Positions 39,869 through 51,490 of a stretch of DNA of 64,000 nt are shown piece by piece. Every line of letters begins with the position of its first letter. Position 1 is the stretch's first letter. The stretch lies in contig NW_025062475.1 in NCBI RefSeq assembly GCF_000002995.4, positions 11,102,187 to 11,166,186 of the forward strand, in the 5' to 3' direction. Both the position numbers and the translations under genes were made by a program. This stretch comes from Brugia malayi (taxonomy: Eukaryota; Nematoda; Chromadorea; Rhabditida; Onchocercidae). A model generated the notes under the pieces. It had not been told where the DNA came from, made no database searches, and worked only from the letters and a program-made list of their open reading frames with translations.

Positions 39869-41097
39869 ATGAAAATTTTAGATTCGGTGTGCCCAAGAAA
39901 TATGTGCCTACATGCGTCACCTTGTAGCGCTGCTATAACTGTAGCATCTTATGTGAATCCACCAATTACTCAGAACCGATGTTCATCCCTTACTTCCCGA
40001 TTTCCACTTCCGGTTACACCAACCGGTCCATCTGCTCTTTTCTCTTCATTGTTTAATACATCATCAACATTTCAACAACAGCAACAACAATCACATCTAC
40101 TACAACAATCTCAAAATCTTAGTCCAATTAATAGCAATCAATGTCCTGAAACGTTAAATATTTTTACGGACGTAAATACCATAAAGGAACCGACATTAAA
40201 TGCAAGTGCTACCTGCTATCCTTTATTACCATCTTTGGAAAGTTTAATACCATTAACATTACTTCAACTGGATCAACAAGTTTCCAATTCATTATTTACT
40301 CCTCAGACATCACCTGCTTCTGCTTTGACCTCTAATCATAAAATATCGGAAAGAAACAATTTTCAACAGCCAACCGAATGGGTAACTCCTGTTAGATGTC
40401 CCTCAACTACAACACGTCTTCCGAGACAGTTTTCCGTAATCGAAAATAATTCCGATCATAATACAATTGGAACAGATATGAAACGATCGTCGGATTTCTC
40501 CATCAGTCGACTGCTCCGGAAACATTGCGGTGGATCTACCCTGAATAAACGTTGTAATATTCCGGCATCTAATCGGCAACAGCATGACGAAAGAAATGGC
40601 AAAGGTCGAAAGCAACGAACTATTTATGGTGTTTCACAAACTAAAATTTTGGAGAAAGCTTTTGAGGAGCAACAGTATATGGTTGGAACAGGTAAGATTG
40701 AACAAAATTAAGATAACCGAAAAACTTAAATATTTGAATTCGTCCATAAATCCCGTTTGCATGAATAAAGGTCAGTGATAAAGTTAATAACACCTGAAAG
40801 CATTTTGGGACGAATTTAAATCTCATAAATCAAAGTCCTGCTGAAATCATAGTGTATGAATTTAGAATGTGGAAAATCCCTTTCAGTATGATTTCAGAGA
40901 AATTTTAGAATTCTGAAGTACTGAGAGAAATTGAATCATAAAATTAACAAAATTATCGAGAATTTTTGTAAACTTTTCTAGAGCGTGAAATGCTTGCCGA
41001 ACGACTTGGGTTATCGGAGGCACAAGTTCGGGTATGGTTTCAAAATCGACGTAGCAAATGGCGTAAACAACTACGAGCCAATATTTATGTTCAGTGA
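39869..41097 (+). CDS. Homeodomain transcription factor, NOTO/Not-like (EMX-VAX-NOTO group)
   Basis: Nuclear DNA-binding regulator. Exons 39869-40691 and 40982-41097 give 312 residues ending at TGA (41095-41097). The homeodomain spans residues 246-305 with no gap: R5, L16, F20, W48, F49, Q50, N51, R53. The block QQYMVGTER (HD 23-31) together with [11 protein letters not shown] is the signature of vertebrate Not proteins and is less like VAX or EMX. An eh1-type motif FSISRLL (210-216) predicts recruitment of the Groucho/UNC-37 co-repressor, so it probably acts as a repressor. The N-terminal part is Ser/Pro/Gln-rich with a six-Gln run (about 69-74). Intron 1 splits codon 30 of the homeodomain. 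The start is uncertain: ATG at 39869 or at 39902, because TTTTAG at 39875-39880 could be a splice acceptor. It sits tail to tail with ctr-9. Confidence 0.85.
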
Positions 41098-41832
41098 ATC
41101 ATGCATTGAAACTAGGAGTGTAGTTTATCAAAACTTTATTGTGATTCAGTTTAAAAGGAATGGAATGTAACAACGATTTCCAGAAGAAGTCTCATTCGTT
41201 GATCTCATCATATTTTTGAGATTTTGGTTCGCTAAATTTGAATTTGATTATAACATTTTGTCGAAATGAATCTATTTTATGCATACACGAACAAAGCAAA
41301 GCTATGAAAATAATTCATCATCGAGATCTTCTAATTTTTTTCATGATGTTGAAGTAGTAGTGCAAAATGTACATAGCTAGTGCACATACTTATTGTTTGA
41401 AAAAATAGTTTATAATAATTGAATCCTTGCAATTTTCATACCCTTACATGTATTGGAAAAAGTTACATTAATTAAACAATCTTCTCATCATATCCTCTAT
41501 TCAATTTAAAGAAGAGAAAAAACAAAACCATCACCTAATTTCTGAAAAACAAATATGATCAGATTCGAAAAGAATGAAACTAATATTTTGATAAATGAAA
41601 TTAAAGATATCAAAAAGAAAAAAAAAAAAAAAAACAGTTCAGCTGAATTTTAAATCCACACAGAATCTTATAACTTGCATTTTCAATTACAAATTGTCCG
41701 TTCAAGAAACTATGACTAAATTTTCTAAAAAGTTGACAAGAATTTGGATTCCAACAAAAACTACCATTACCAATTCAATTTAAAAAACCACAAACAACTA
41801 CAAAACAAAAGTTCCACCTATACCAATCCGAT
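41098..41832. other. Convergent intergenic spacer (homeobox gene and ctr-9 3' ends)
   Basis: About 735 bp containing the 3'UTRs of both convergent genes. No coding sequence or clear AATAAA on either strand was identified. One A run is present near 41617-41634. Confidence 0.7.
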
Positions 41833-44800
41833 TCAGTCATCATCAGCGATCGCGAAACCAGCATCTTCGTCAACGCCACTGTCACCAACAACTGCATTAC
41901 TTTCAGCAATTCCGTTATTTTCTGAGCTGTCCTCATCTGATGAAACTATTTTTTTCCTTTTGGTTGCCTTCATGGGTGTTTTCTCGACTCCATCATCATC
42001 GCTGTCACTAGGTGAGCGTGCTCGATCTTCTGTTGAACTTTCAGCACTGCTCTGATCCGAATTGTTGGTTATACGATGTTTTGATTTTGGTTGCTCATTG
42101 TCACTGAACAGAATTATTTTTTATGAGTAGTAATTATATTCGGAACGAAATGAATGTCGGAATGAAAGTTGAAACTGAAAAATTAAATCCTAAAATCTAA
42201 TCATATTTGCCCATTTAGTGATTACTTATTCACTCATTCATTAGGTTCACTTCAAGAATACTTTAAAAAGGAATAATACCGTAATAGGGTAGCCAAGAAG
42301 GCTACCCTATTACGACCTGTTACGAAAGGAAAGACAGTGAAACCCATTCCGAAACTTTTTTCCGCTGCAAAATCCAGCCTTAAGGTTTAGTTTAGTTTTT
42401 GGATGAAGTGAGGAAGCAAGTATGAAAGTTGAGAACAAGTGATTTAAAGATGCGCACTAAATAGGATTTGATCGCAGTAAATGTCGTATAAGATAAAAAT
42501 CTAGGCGAGTCATAGTGATCATACTTCAGTGATTATAAAGATCCAAACATAATATATACAACTAGATTTTAACAAATAAGTTCGAAAACAAAAATCAGAG
42601 TTTGATGTAATAGAAACAAATAATCAAAACTCATCTCAACATTTGCTAAAGCATTATCATCACATCCAAGTTGCGCTTTGTTTGAATTTACTCATTTTCA
42701 TAAATTACTAAACTATCCTAATATATTGTATAACTTAAAAAAATGAAAATGTATGAACCTGTCATCATCGGAATCTGTTCGTCTAATAGCATCTTCTGCA
42801 GCACTGCTATCACTTTCAGCAGTTTTCACCGGCTCAGGAGATCCAGCTGCATCATCACTGTCATCCGAAAGTCGTGATTTCGATGGCTTATTGGCATCTT
42901 CGTCCGAACTTGATTCATCTGATTGTACAAATTCACGACTTTTCACTAAAAAAAAGGTAGAAATATGATACAAGACAAATGAAGAATGGAAATGGAAGCA
43001 ATAAATGTGATAAAAATAACCTTCAAAATATGTGACAAAAAAACACTAACAAAAAACCAAAAAAAGAATCATAACGACAAAAAATTTATGAAAAACTTGA
43101 TCCATACAGAATTACTAATTTCATCATTACAGATTGAAGCTCAGAACGAACCTTTAAATTTTGTGAGAATTTAAAAACAGGAAAGATAAGAACCTTTCGT
43201 TTTTTGTTTTGCGCTCAATTCAAAATCATTTCGATCGAAACGCATTTTCTTTGATTTACGCCCTTCCCTGCGATTACGACTTTCTATTTCATCTATTTCG
43301 CCACCACTTCCTCCACTGGATACTTCACGTCGCTCACGCTTCTTACGCCCCCTTCTTTCCTTCTTAAATGAAAAACTTGTAAAAATTTCGTCGGACGACT
43401 TCAAGACCTCTTTAACCTACCAACCAATTATCTTACAAAGAACTACCTTCTTTCGCAGTTCTCCTCCTTCACCTGCATTCCAGTCACCTAAATCGCTATC
43501 GTCATTTACGAATTCATCACCTTCACGATCTTTACGACGTCTTCCACTACCACGTACTCGTTTCTCTTCAACGATCTACAAATATGTTTTAGAAAAGCCA
43601 AATTAAGACTTCAGCATCAATTAAGACCTACAACTTAGATTAAAACAAACCTGGAAGTGGAAACAATTATATCTAATCATTAACTAGTAAGATAATTCAA
43701 ACAAAAAAAAAAAATCAAGGAATCTATTTATACCGTCGGTAACCTAAGTATCTCTTTTGTCTTTTCCACATATTCTTGTCGCATTTGCTTTAAAACTTCA
43801 AGCTCCCGTCTAGCTTTTTCTTCACGCTCTTTAGCCTCTTGTTCTTGTTGCCGTTTGAGTGCTTGTCGTTCTTCTTCTTGTCTTTGTCGCTGTCTTTGTT
43901 CTTCCTCATCTTGTGCCTAGAAATTATAAACTAAAATATATTTGCACGCACTTGTCACAGGAACAAAGTCAGACTCGATATTAAATTAGATGCTGAATGT
44001 GATATGCTTGCGCATAAGATCACTAATTTTTTCTAATGTATACAGAAACGATGATAATTCATCGTTTCAATATACATTGATGAATCATGATAAAACAGTA
44101 TGCAACACCTTGGCTCGTTGTAGGTAAGTTTGTGCTTGTGTAAGTAAATCATAGCATGCTCGAGCTTCGCTAGCAGAAGCAGTTCGGCTAACGATTCGTG
44201 CTTGACTCATTGTATCATCTTTATTTCGTGATATGTATTCGAAAATTCTGGAATCATAAGGACTGCAATTAAACTTGTTGGTTACTTAAACATAAGAGAA
44301 AAAAAACAATAATCAAATAAACAATAAAAATCCAAAAAAAAAACTGAGACATACGTCGCTGCTGTTCTCAAATCATCCACAGCACCAGTCACCATTTCAA
44401 GTGATGATTTATCATCACGAAGCATTTGTGTTGCTAATTTTTGCAAAACAAAAGCATGATTGAATTTAAGCATCATGTTATCTGGTGCTTCACATATAGC
44501 CTATAAAATATTCAACTATGTTAAGATATACTAAAATCAAGATTTAAATTGGAAGAAAGAATAATAAGTAATAAATTCATAGTTAAATTCTTAGTTATGT
44601 AATTGACTGATTAGCGTCAATTTATTACAGAAATTTTATTTGTGAGAATCCACAGCATCCATTTCAGCCAAGAGCAAAAAAGGAATGAAGAGTAGTTATT
44701 TGAGATTATATCATCATTCATCAAATAACTATAGTGAAAAAAAAAAAAAAAAAAAAAACTCTGAATATGGATAATTGATGGGCACAAACCTTTTCAAGGA

Positions 44801-47800
44801 TATGTCTACATTCGGAAAATTTTCCAGCTTTATAATGTGCTCTTGCCAAATATAGCAAAAGTGACACATCATTATGTCGGTTAAATTTTTTAATACAATT
44901 ATCATACATCTGAATTGCCGCAACATACTGCTTCTGTTCCATATAAACATGAGCTATATTGATCCACACATCTGAGAAATCAGCTGTCGCTTCACGAACT
45001 TGTGCAAAAATATCTCTGGCTTCTTGTATTGCTCCTTTCTGCGCTAAGATACATCCTGAAAATAATAAAAGAAAATATTTTCATCACAACTTTATATTTT
45101 GAGACTAAATTTCCTTCCTAAAATAATTCTTACAACGAAGAGTAAATCAAATGCAGATCAATGTATAATGTAATCAAATCAAACGACAGTGAGAACATTC
45201 TTATAGGATTACTGCTTGAAATGTTCAAAATAGCTCAAAAAAGTACTACTAACCAATTCCATTGGCAGCCCAAATATTTTTCGGATGTACTTTCAGCGCC
45301 TTACTATACATCATCAGGGCTCTTTCACGGTAATCTTTATCCTAAATTATATTAAAATTAATATAAGTCACTACATGTGTTAAAATTATGTTTAGAATCT
45401 CTAAAATTATGATAAAAACAGGTTTATGGTAAATATCAAAAATCCACGTCATTCATAAAAAATTAATAAGATCTAAAAAAATTTCCATAACACATAAGTA
45501 CATACGCAACAATTTTGAGTTTGAACCCATTATAACAATATCTCATAAACGTTATGCGAGAGATATAAATAGATAAAGTGATAATAAAAGCAAAAATATC
45601 CTAAATAAAGGTATGGCTAAACCTTTTCTTTCTTTCTATGAATGGAAGACAGTGTTTCAAGCCAAATATTGCCAAGTGCAACAAAGCTATATGGATCATC
45701 GTGATATTCCGGAAGTTTCAATATATATTCGAACTTTTTCTGTGCCGGTGCCCACTCAAACTTTGACATATGCAAATTCCCAATCAATGACCAAGCATCA
45801 GCATGAGATTGGTTTACACTCATCCCTTCCTAAAAATTTTTGAAACATCCAAAAGCTGGAACTAAAATTTTAGGAAGAAATAATGAAAGAAGAATAATAT
45901 AAGAATGAATACCTTAAACCAGACCGATGATTCATAAATTTGTCCTTTATCTCGAGCAAGACATCCCAGTCGCATGTAACCTGGAAAATGACTGTTTAAG
46001 TAGCCGGCAAAACATTTGAGAATACATTCAAGATTTTATTTAAGCAGGAAAGGTCCTTCATCAAGAAGAAGTTCGAGTCGAATTATTATGCCTTATCAAT
46101 ATTGCTCAAACAAAGGTCTTCTATAAAATTAATGAGTAACGACTCTGCAAAGTCTATCATAACAACTTACAATCAATATAATTTGGCTTTTCTTGCAAAA
46201 TCCCTTTATAAAGACGTTCAGCTTCATCAAACATACAAAGCATCTCCAGACTACGTGCTAAATTATAAGTAACAGTTGTCTGCAAAGCTGCTAAATCTGT
46301 CTGTCCGGTTGAAACAACTTCACCAAGTTCTTTCAGTGCTTCTTCAAAATATTCCTAAAAAACAAAAAAATACAAAAGCTGCAAACATCAAATTAAACAA
46401 TGTACAAAATCAATTAAGCTAAATGCATACTCTAGCTTTCTCGTATTGTCCTACTGTAAAATATAATGAGCCAACATTATTTGTTATTTCCGGTGGTATG
46501 TCAACTTCAATCATTTGACTCAGAAAAGTTGAAGCTTTTGTATACGCATCCAAGGAACCCTGAAAAAGTAAACTGACAGAAAAGCTAATTTATGCCTTTA
46601 ATCCTATAAGGTCTCTGACTCATTAGTCCAACTCTAAACTTTTCAGTTTTAAAATAGCTACAATTTAAGACTGGAGATGTATTTTATCTTCTGCACTTTT
46701 AAAATATAGACAAAATGAATCCATATTTGGAACATGAAAAAAAGTTTACGAAATGGAGTTCTAATTTTGGATAAATACTATCTTCCACACTTCACATAAA
46801 TCAGAAATATGGAAAAAAACTCGCTGCAGAAAATTTGCATTTATTTCTTAACAAAACCTGCGAAGAAATACCTGTGGATCACAATTCTCCGTCAATTGAG
46901 CCAAGTCGATCAATGCTTCCACATCGTCCGGACACATTTCGACAACTTTTTTGAAAATTTCACGAGCTTTTTTCCGTCGTTCACTGCGTTCTTTTTGATT
47001 GGCCGGCTCGGAATGCGCGTACAACGAGCCCAAGATTTTCAGTGTGTCATAATTTGTTGGACAAGCTTTGAGAACTTTTTCAAAACATTGTATAGCCTAA
47101 AATTTTTGTTATTACACTCCAAAAAGATGCTACTTCATGTTTTGTTTCTTGACAACCAAATTTCATATTACTGAAGCCTGTGAGATAAAAATGAAATCGA
47201 CAAATAAATGACAATATGAATAGAAAAACTTCATATTCTCTTTGCTGAGTAAATCGACTTACATTATCATAATCTTCACGACAGATATACATTTGTCCGA
47301 GACCAAAATAAGGTAAAACAAAATTTGCTGTAGCGAATTGGGTCGACTGATAGTAGTGCTGAAAGAAAGAAATATGTTACAATAAAAATCGTCACAAGAT
47401 TCTTCTTTTTGAAAAAGAAAATAGAAAGGTTAAAAGGTATAGCTAGCCTGGAAAGCTTTCTCAAAGTTTCCTCTTTGATGGAAACTTCGTGCCAATTGAT
47501 AACAACTTTCAGCTCGCATAGCTTCATTATCTGTTATTTGGAATGCATGCCATGCTAAATGCTCCACTCTGTCCAGTTCCTGAAATCACTTCATTTACTT
47601 GAAAACCAACTAGCTAACTATTAAACAACAATAACAAAAAAACACATGATGATACCATGTCACCAGATGCAATAACTGGTTCACTCAAAAATTACTTACA
47701 ACCTTTTGTTTTCAATGAGTAATATACACAGTTCCGAATGTACGTTGAGTGACATGTCAATTTTTAATTCTGATAGGTACTTATTCTTCCAGTTGATTTT

Positions 47801-50800
47801 TTTCCGTAAAATCAACGTAATGAATTCGAAAAAAAAGGGAAAAGTTATGGAAATATGGATATTTAACCTTTTTGTAAAAGAAGTGATTAGCAAGATGGTT
47901 TAATACAACTGGATTCTCCTGTTCTATTTGATAAGCACGTCCAAAGGATTCCACTCCTCTTCGAATAGCTTCTTGCTCCAATGTATTCATATCCAGGATT
48001 GCCAAAGCAACAAGAGCTGATACATTTTCCTTATCCAAATCCAAGACACGTTTAAAAGCTAATCTAAAACAACAAAATTTATAAGGAATTAAAATGAGTT
48101 CACTTTATTTCTAACAAGCTAACTTTTTCAGAAACTTTGAAAATTAATGCTAGTAATAAGTTAAACATTTGAAAAATGTTCCATTTATTGCATTGAAATA
48201 CCATGTAAACTAAACCTACGAAAATACCAACCTTGCCTTGTCCAGTCGACCCAATTTTGCTAAACAATAACCAATACCCAGGCGTACGTCTGCCGGACAA
48301 TCAGGCATTTTTCGCAGCACACTTTTATAGCAATTCAGTGCTTTTCGATATTCTTTTCGTTGAAAAAAAATGCATGCTTTACCTAATGTCGCTGGTATAT
48401 TTTCGCCAACCTAAAAAAATATATATATATATAATTAAAACCTATTTATTCCAATACTATTTCACCATAAAATATTTATAAATATCATGTGCCAATACGC
48501 AAAATGTAAGAAGGAATTAATTCACTTCACGATCATCCTTAGATCTAATATAGTAAGCAAATACGAAAAATCACCTGATTGAGGACGAAATTGAACTGCT
48601 GTTCAGCTTGGTCAATTTTCCCTTCTAGTAAACAAAAATAAGCTCTTCCCAACAAATGATATGTATCGTACATAATAATCTTGTCAGCTGTAGTATAAAG
48701 CAATGTTGCTTTTGTCTGCCATTCTTTTTTCTTGTCTTTATTGCGTTCTTTGTGGCTCTGTGAAGATTTCATATACAAGCATGAATTAAGAAATTCATAA
48801 ATAATATTTTTTATTCCCCAAAAGAAAGTAAGTACATAACTTTCAATGGTTTACGATAAGACAAACTGTATATCAAGCTGAACTTCAGAAAACAAAAATC
48901 GAAGAACGAACCTGAATTACATAATAAGCAGCAAGCGTATCTAGAGCTCGCATCTGATCTTGATGATATTCAGGATATTCCAGACTTGCTTCTGAACCAC
49001 TCATTTCCAAAATGCGAACAAAATCAGCTTCATTTCCACGACGATAGTAAGCTAGCTAAATAAAAAAAATCCCACAGAAAGAACATCTCCATTAAAACTA
49101 ACAATCATCCCTTTTTAAATATTTGCAACCTCGGAATACTTACCGCTAAATCAACCCAAAAATTTAATGTTGCATGTTCACCACGTAAAATTGCAAGAAC
49201 TTCTTCGCCATCATCAGGTAAATTGTCAAAATCCAACTCGATTATTTCCTAAAATATTGTTGCATGTCAACGTAACCAAAATCTCCATTTTTTTTTTTTT
49301 TGGTTTTTTATTTCAAACAGAGAAGAAAAACTATCGTATATATACGATGATGATGATGAAGTGTGTAGTAAAATCATGTCTTTTGTTAGTTTTTTACTTT
49401 CAAATTCAGATCTCCCAAGAAAAAAGAAAAACTGAGGTATACTGTTAAGGACTGAAATCGCAAAAGGGCACAGAGAGATGATAATTTAAGCACACAATTT
49501 CTTTTAAACTTAGTATTCCTAGCAGCACTGCACAAAGTTAGTGAGTACTGCGAAATCCATAAAATTCTAAACTCCAGAACTACCGTTATTTTGCGAAAAT
49601 TTATTCAAGTAAAGGAACGAAAACAATGGAAACAGTATTTCATACAATTAAAGGGAAACTATAGAAATTAATTTCAGAAACCATTAGAGATGAGAATTTC
49701 ATTCGCCTGAACTTAAAGGAGTCCTTACAAGCATAAAATCACGAACTATGTAAATTCCAATAAACTATGCAAACAATTCAAGTATCAATCCTATAATAAT
49801 TATCACACGACATTTTAGATTACTTAAACAACAAGAGAATACAAACGACTCAACGTAGAACGATCTATAAAGGCCTGATGAGACCAAGATGCTGTAATAA
49901 CCAAAAATATGTCTCTACTATTAAAATTTGCTAAATCATTAAGCGCAGCACGTTTTGCTTTTAACTCTTCCTGATACATTTTCACAATAAGCGGCAAAAT
50001 TTCACTTAGTTCTTTCAATTTAGGATTTTGTAAACCAGATAGATTTCGCCTATCTCCTTGTATATTCTCTAATTTCTTCAACCCTGCAAGTCGTTCACGC
50101 ATATTTTGAAGCTCATCAACCACCCAAGACATTTGCTCATTGACCAGCGTCACCAATTTTTCCACATCCCGCACAATTTCTTCAACAGTTCTGTTAGTTC
50201 CACTTTGTTCCAGTCGATTTCTTTGCAATTCAACATTTGTAATGCTGCCGTTCCAATCTTTTTGACCCAGCAATAAAGCACTTAGATCAGATTCCGGCTC
50301 TTCTCTCTCGACACTCTTCTCTTCTGCAACATCCACTGGTTGCGCATATATGAGAAATAGACGATTATTGACGATTTTTTCCAACAAGTTGTATGTTGAT
50401 CCGTTTAATTCTTCCCAGCGTTGCGTCATATTCCAGATTTCTACGCAGAAATCTCGCACATATCGTTGCATATCCTAATATTATTTTCCATAGTTCCAAC
50501 AATCAAATTTTAATTTTCAGTCATTGGATGATGAAAGAATCAAGCGAGTTACAATTCATATATAGAAAGAAATCATAATAGCGCAATGTCTTAATTGTAT
50601 CAATAACATTTCAGTAAACTTACTTAAACAACTGACCGTTCCGTACTTATATTCTTAGCTATGACACGACAAAATCTCACACGATAAATGGATGGCAACA
50701 GTTAAACATTCTATAAAATTGCTTATCATAAGTGTTATGATTTTGTTAACAGTTAAATTTACTCACATTTTCGGTACTGTCTTTTAGCGGTATTTCCACT

Positions 50801-50826
50801 GATGTTTTTGGCTGTGCAAAGGCCAT
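41833..50826 (-). CDS. ctr-9: CTR9, TPR scaffold subunit of the PAF1 transcription-elongation complex, 22 exons
   Basis: Nuclear scaffold of PAF1C, which travels with RNA polymerase II and promotes histone modification and elongation. Exons: 50767-50826, 49144-49248, 48912-49055, 48575-48757, 48232-48410, 47868-48063, 47448-47579, 47263-47358, 46872-47096, 46431-46559, 46171-46354, 45913-45980, 45623-45829, 45254-45341, 44790-45055, 44355-44500, 44109-44247, 43734-43916, 43447-43575, 43194-43362, 42759-42945, 41833-42103. They total 3486 nt, 1161 aa, near the human length. Exon 1 encodes [11 protein letters not shown] and joins in phase to [11 protein letters not shown] of exon 2, matching the family N-terminus. 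TPR repeats run from about 120 to 800 (e.g. [39 protein letters not shown]), followed by a Glu/Arg/Gln coiled coil (850-905) and an acidic Ser/Asp plus basic tail. Intron 7 has a GC donor and intron 19 an AAG acceptor. Intron 1 hosts another gene candidate. Confidence 0.95.
42280..42314. other. Perfect 15-bp stem hairpin in ctr-9 intron 21
   Basis: Arms 42280-42294 (CGTAATAGGGTAGCC) and 42300-42314 are exact reverse complements with loop AAGAA. In this AT-rich intron a mixed-composition 15-bp perfect dyad with a 5-nt loop is unlikely by chance. It would fold on either strand, including in the ctr-9 pre-mRNA. Confidence 0.8.
47359..47447 (-). other. Non-canonical GC-AG intron (ctr-9 intron 7)
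   Basis: Exon 7 ends GCTTTCCAG and the next bases are GCTAGC. Exon 8 begins CACTACTATCAG after TTTCAG. The protein join [11 protein letters not shown] matches the CTR9 family exactly and the frame is phase 0, while no GT occurs near the junction. The donor must therefore be GC, and it lacks the usual GCAAGT context. Confidence 0.75.
49824..50471 (-). CDS. Intronless 215-aa ORF nested in ctr-9 intron 1, possibly CA109/AIRIM-like
   Basis: An uninterrupted frame on the same strand as ctr-9, lying wholly within its first intron (49249-50766). TAG precedes the ATG by one codon, and that TAG can also be an acceptor (AATATTAG followed by GAT then ATG), the 3-5-nt leader layout seen at three other starts here. 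The protein is largely helical and hydrophilic, with a coiled-coil stretch around [18 protein letters not shown] and a C-terminal [16 protein letters not shown] segment followed by a conserved-looking Trp. By eye the order of features and the length resemble the C1orf109/AIRIM (CA109-like) ribosome-maturation family (about 203 aa), but similarity is weak and this name is a guess. It cannot be a ctr-9 exon, since ctr-9 exons 1 and 2 join in phase without it and it ends in a stop. Confidence 0.55.
   Translation of the reverse strand: MQRYVRDFCVEIWNMTQRWEELNGSTYNLLEKIVNNRLFLIYAQPVDVAEEKSVEREEPESDLSALLLGQKDWNGSITNVELQRNRLEQSGTNRTVEEIVRDVEKLVTLVNEQMSWVVDELQNMRERLAGLKKLENIQGDRRNLSGLQNPKLKELSEILPLIVKMYQEELKAKRAALNDLANFNSRDIFLVITASWSHQAFIDRSTLSRLYSLVV
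50472..50477 (-). promoter_or_regulatory. Candidate spliced-leader acceptor of the nested gene
   Basis: Minus-strand TAG at 50477-50475 is followed by GAT and the ATG, leaving a 3-nt leader. Position matches the other candidate trans-splice sites in this window, but the polypyrimidine stretch is weak. Confidence 0.4.
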
Positions 50827-50873
50827 AATTCTCACACCAATTCCACCAATTGTATTCCTTATCTTGTAACTAA

Positions 50874-50882
50874 CCTGAAAAT
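50874..50882 (-). promoter_or_regulatory. Probable spliced-leader (or cis) acceptor of ctr-9
   Basis: On the minus strand TATATTTTCAG, a textbook nematode acceptor, precedes a 48-nt untranslated leader and the ctr-9 ATG at 50826. Confidence 0.6.
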
Positions 50883-51064
50883 ATACCGCAATCACATTAC
50901 CAAATCATTTGATAACAACACATAGCAATAGCAAGGAACAAATATCTTTGAACAACACAAGAAATGCACCAAATTATCTTTCTGAATCCCTTTTGTCTTC
51001 CGACATGCCGCAATGCCTCATTCCGCATCCGTCATTCCCTAACATTATTAATAAGGAAATGCAT

Positions 51065-51490
51065 TTAATGTCCGTCGTACATTCCGCAAAATCTCTCTTT
51101 TCCGTTGCCAAAAGGATGTAATACAAACTCTAAGAGACTATTGGAACTGAAGATAGCAATTGATGAAGTTGGAAAAAAGGAAAACAAGATGGTGGGAGAG
51201 AACGGAGAACGAGAGGAATGACGAAATAGTTCGGCATCCCAATATAATACCCATTCTAGAGTCGCTAAAGTAACTGTGAATGATAAGGAAACAGGGGAGG
51301 CGTTAGGGATCTCTTTCAAATAGAAAACATAATATGAAAAGAAATTGAGAAAATTAAGAAATAACAAGATGCAGACATTTGTCACAGAGATAGCAACGTC
51401 TTCTATAGAGAAAGAGAGGGAGAGAGTTTCATCAAAAATCTCTTCTAACATCCGATTGACATCTTTCGTTACTCGTTGGTATTGTGGCAT
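51065..51490 (-). CDS. Uncertain 141-codon ORF upstream of ctr-9
   Basis: An open frame beginning MPQYQRVTKDVNRMLEEIF that soon turns hydrophobic and low in conservation-like character. The first 22 or so codons look protein-like; the remainder does not. It could be a chance frame, a 5' exon of a transcript continuing toward the nested gene, or a small gene. No family is recognised. Confidence 0.15.
   Translation of the reverse strand: MPQYQRVTKDVNRMLEEIFDETLSLSFSIEDVAISVTNVCILLFLNFLNFFSYYVFYLKEIPNASPVSLSFTVTLATLEWVLYWDAELFRHSSRSPFSPTILFSFFPTSSIAIFSSNSLLEFVLHPFGNGKERFCGMYDGH

Noticed and set aside
50767..50826. Short exon first read as the start of the nested 215-aa gene
   Set aside because: Its [11 protein letters not shown] sequence and phase-0 donor match the CTR9 N-terminus joined to [11 protein letters not shown], so it is ctr-9 exon 1.
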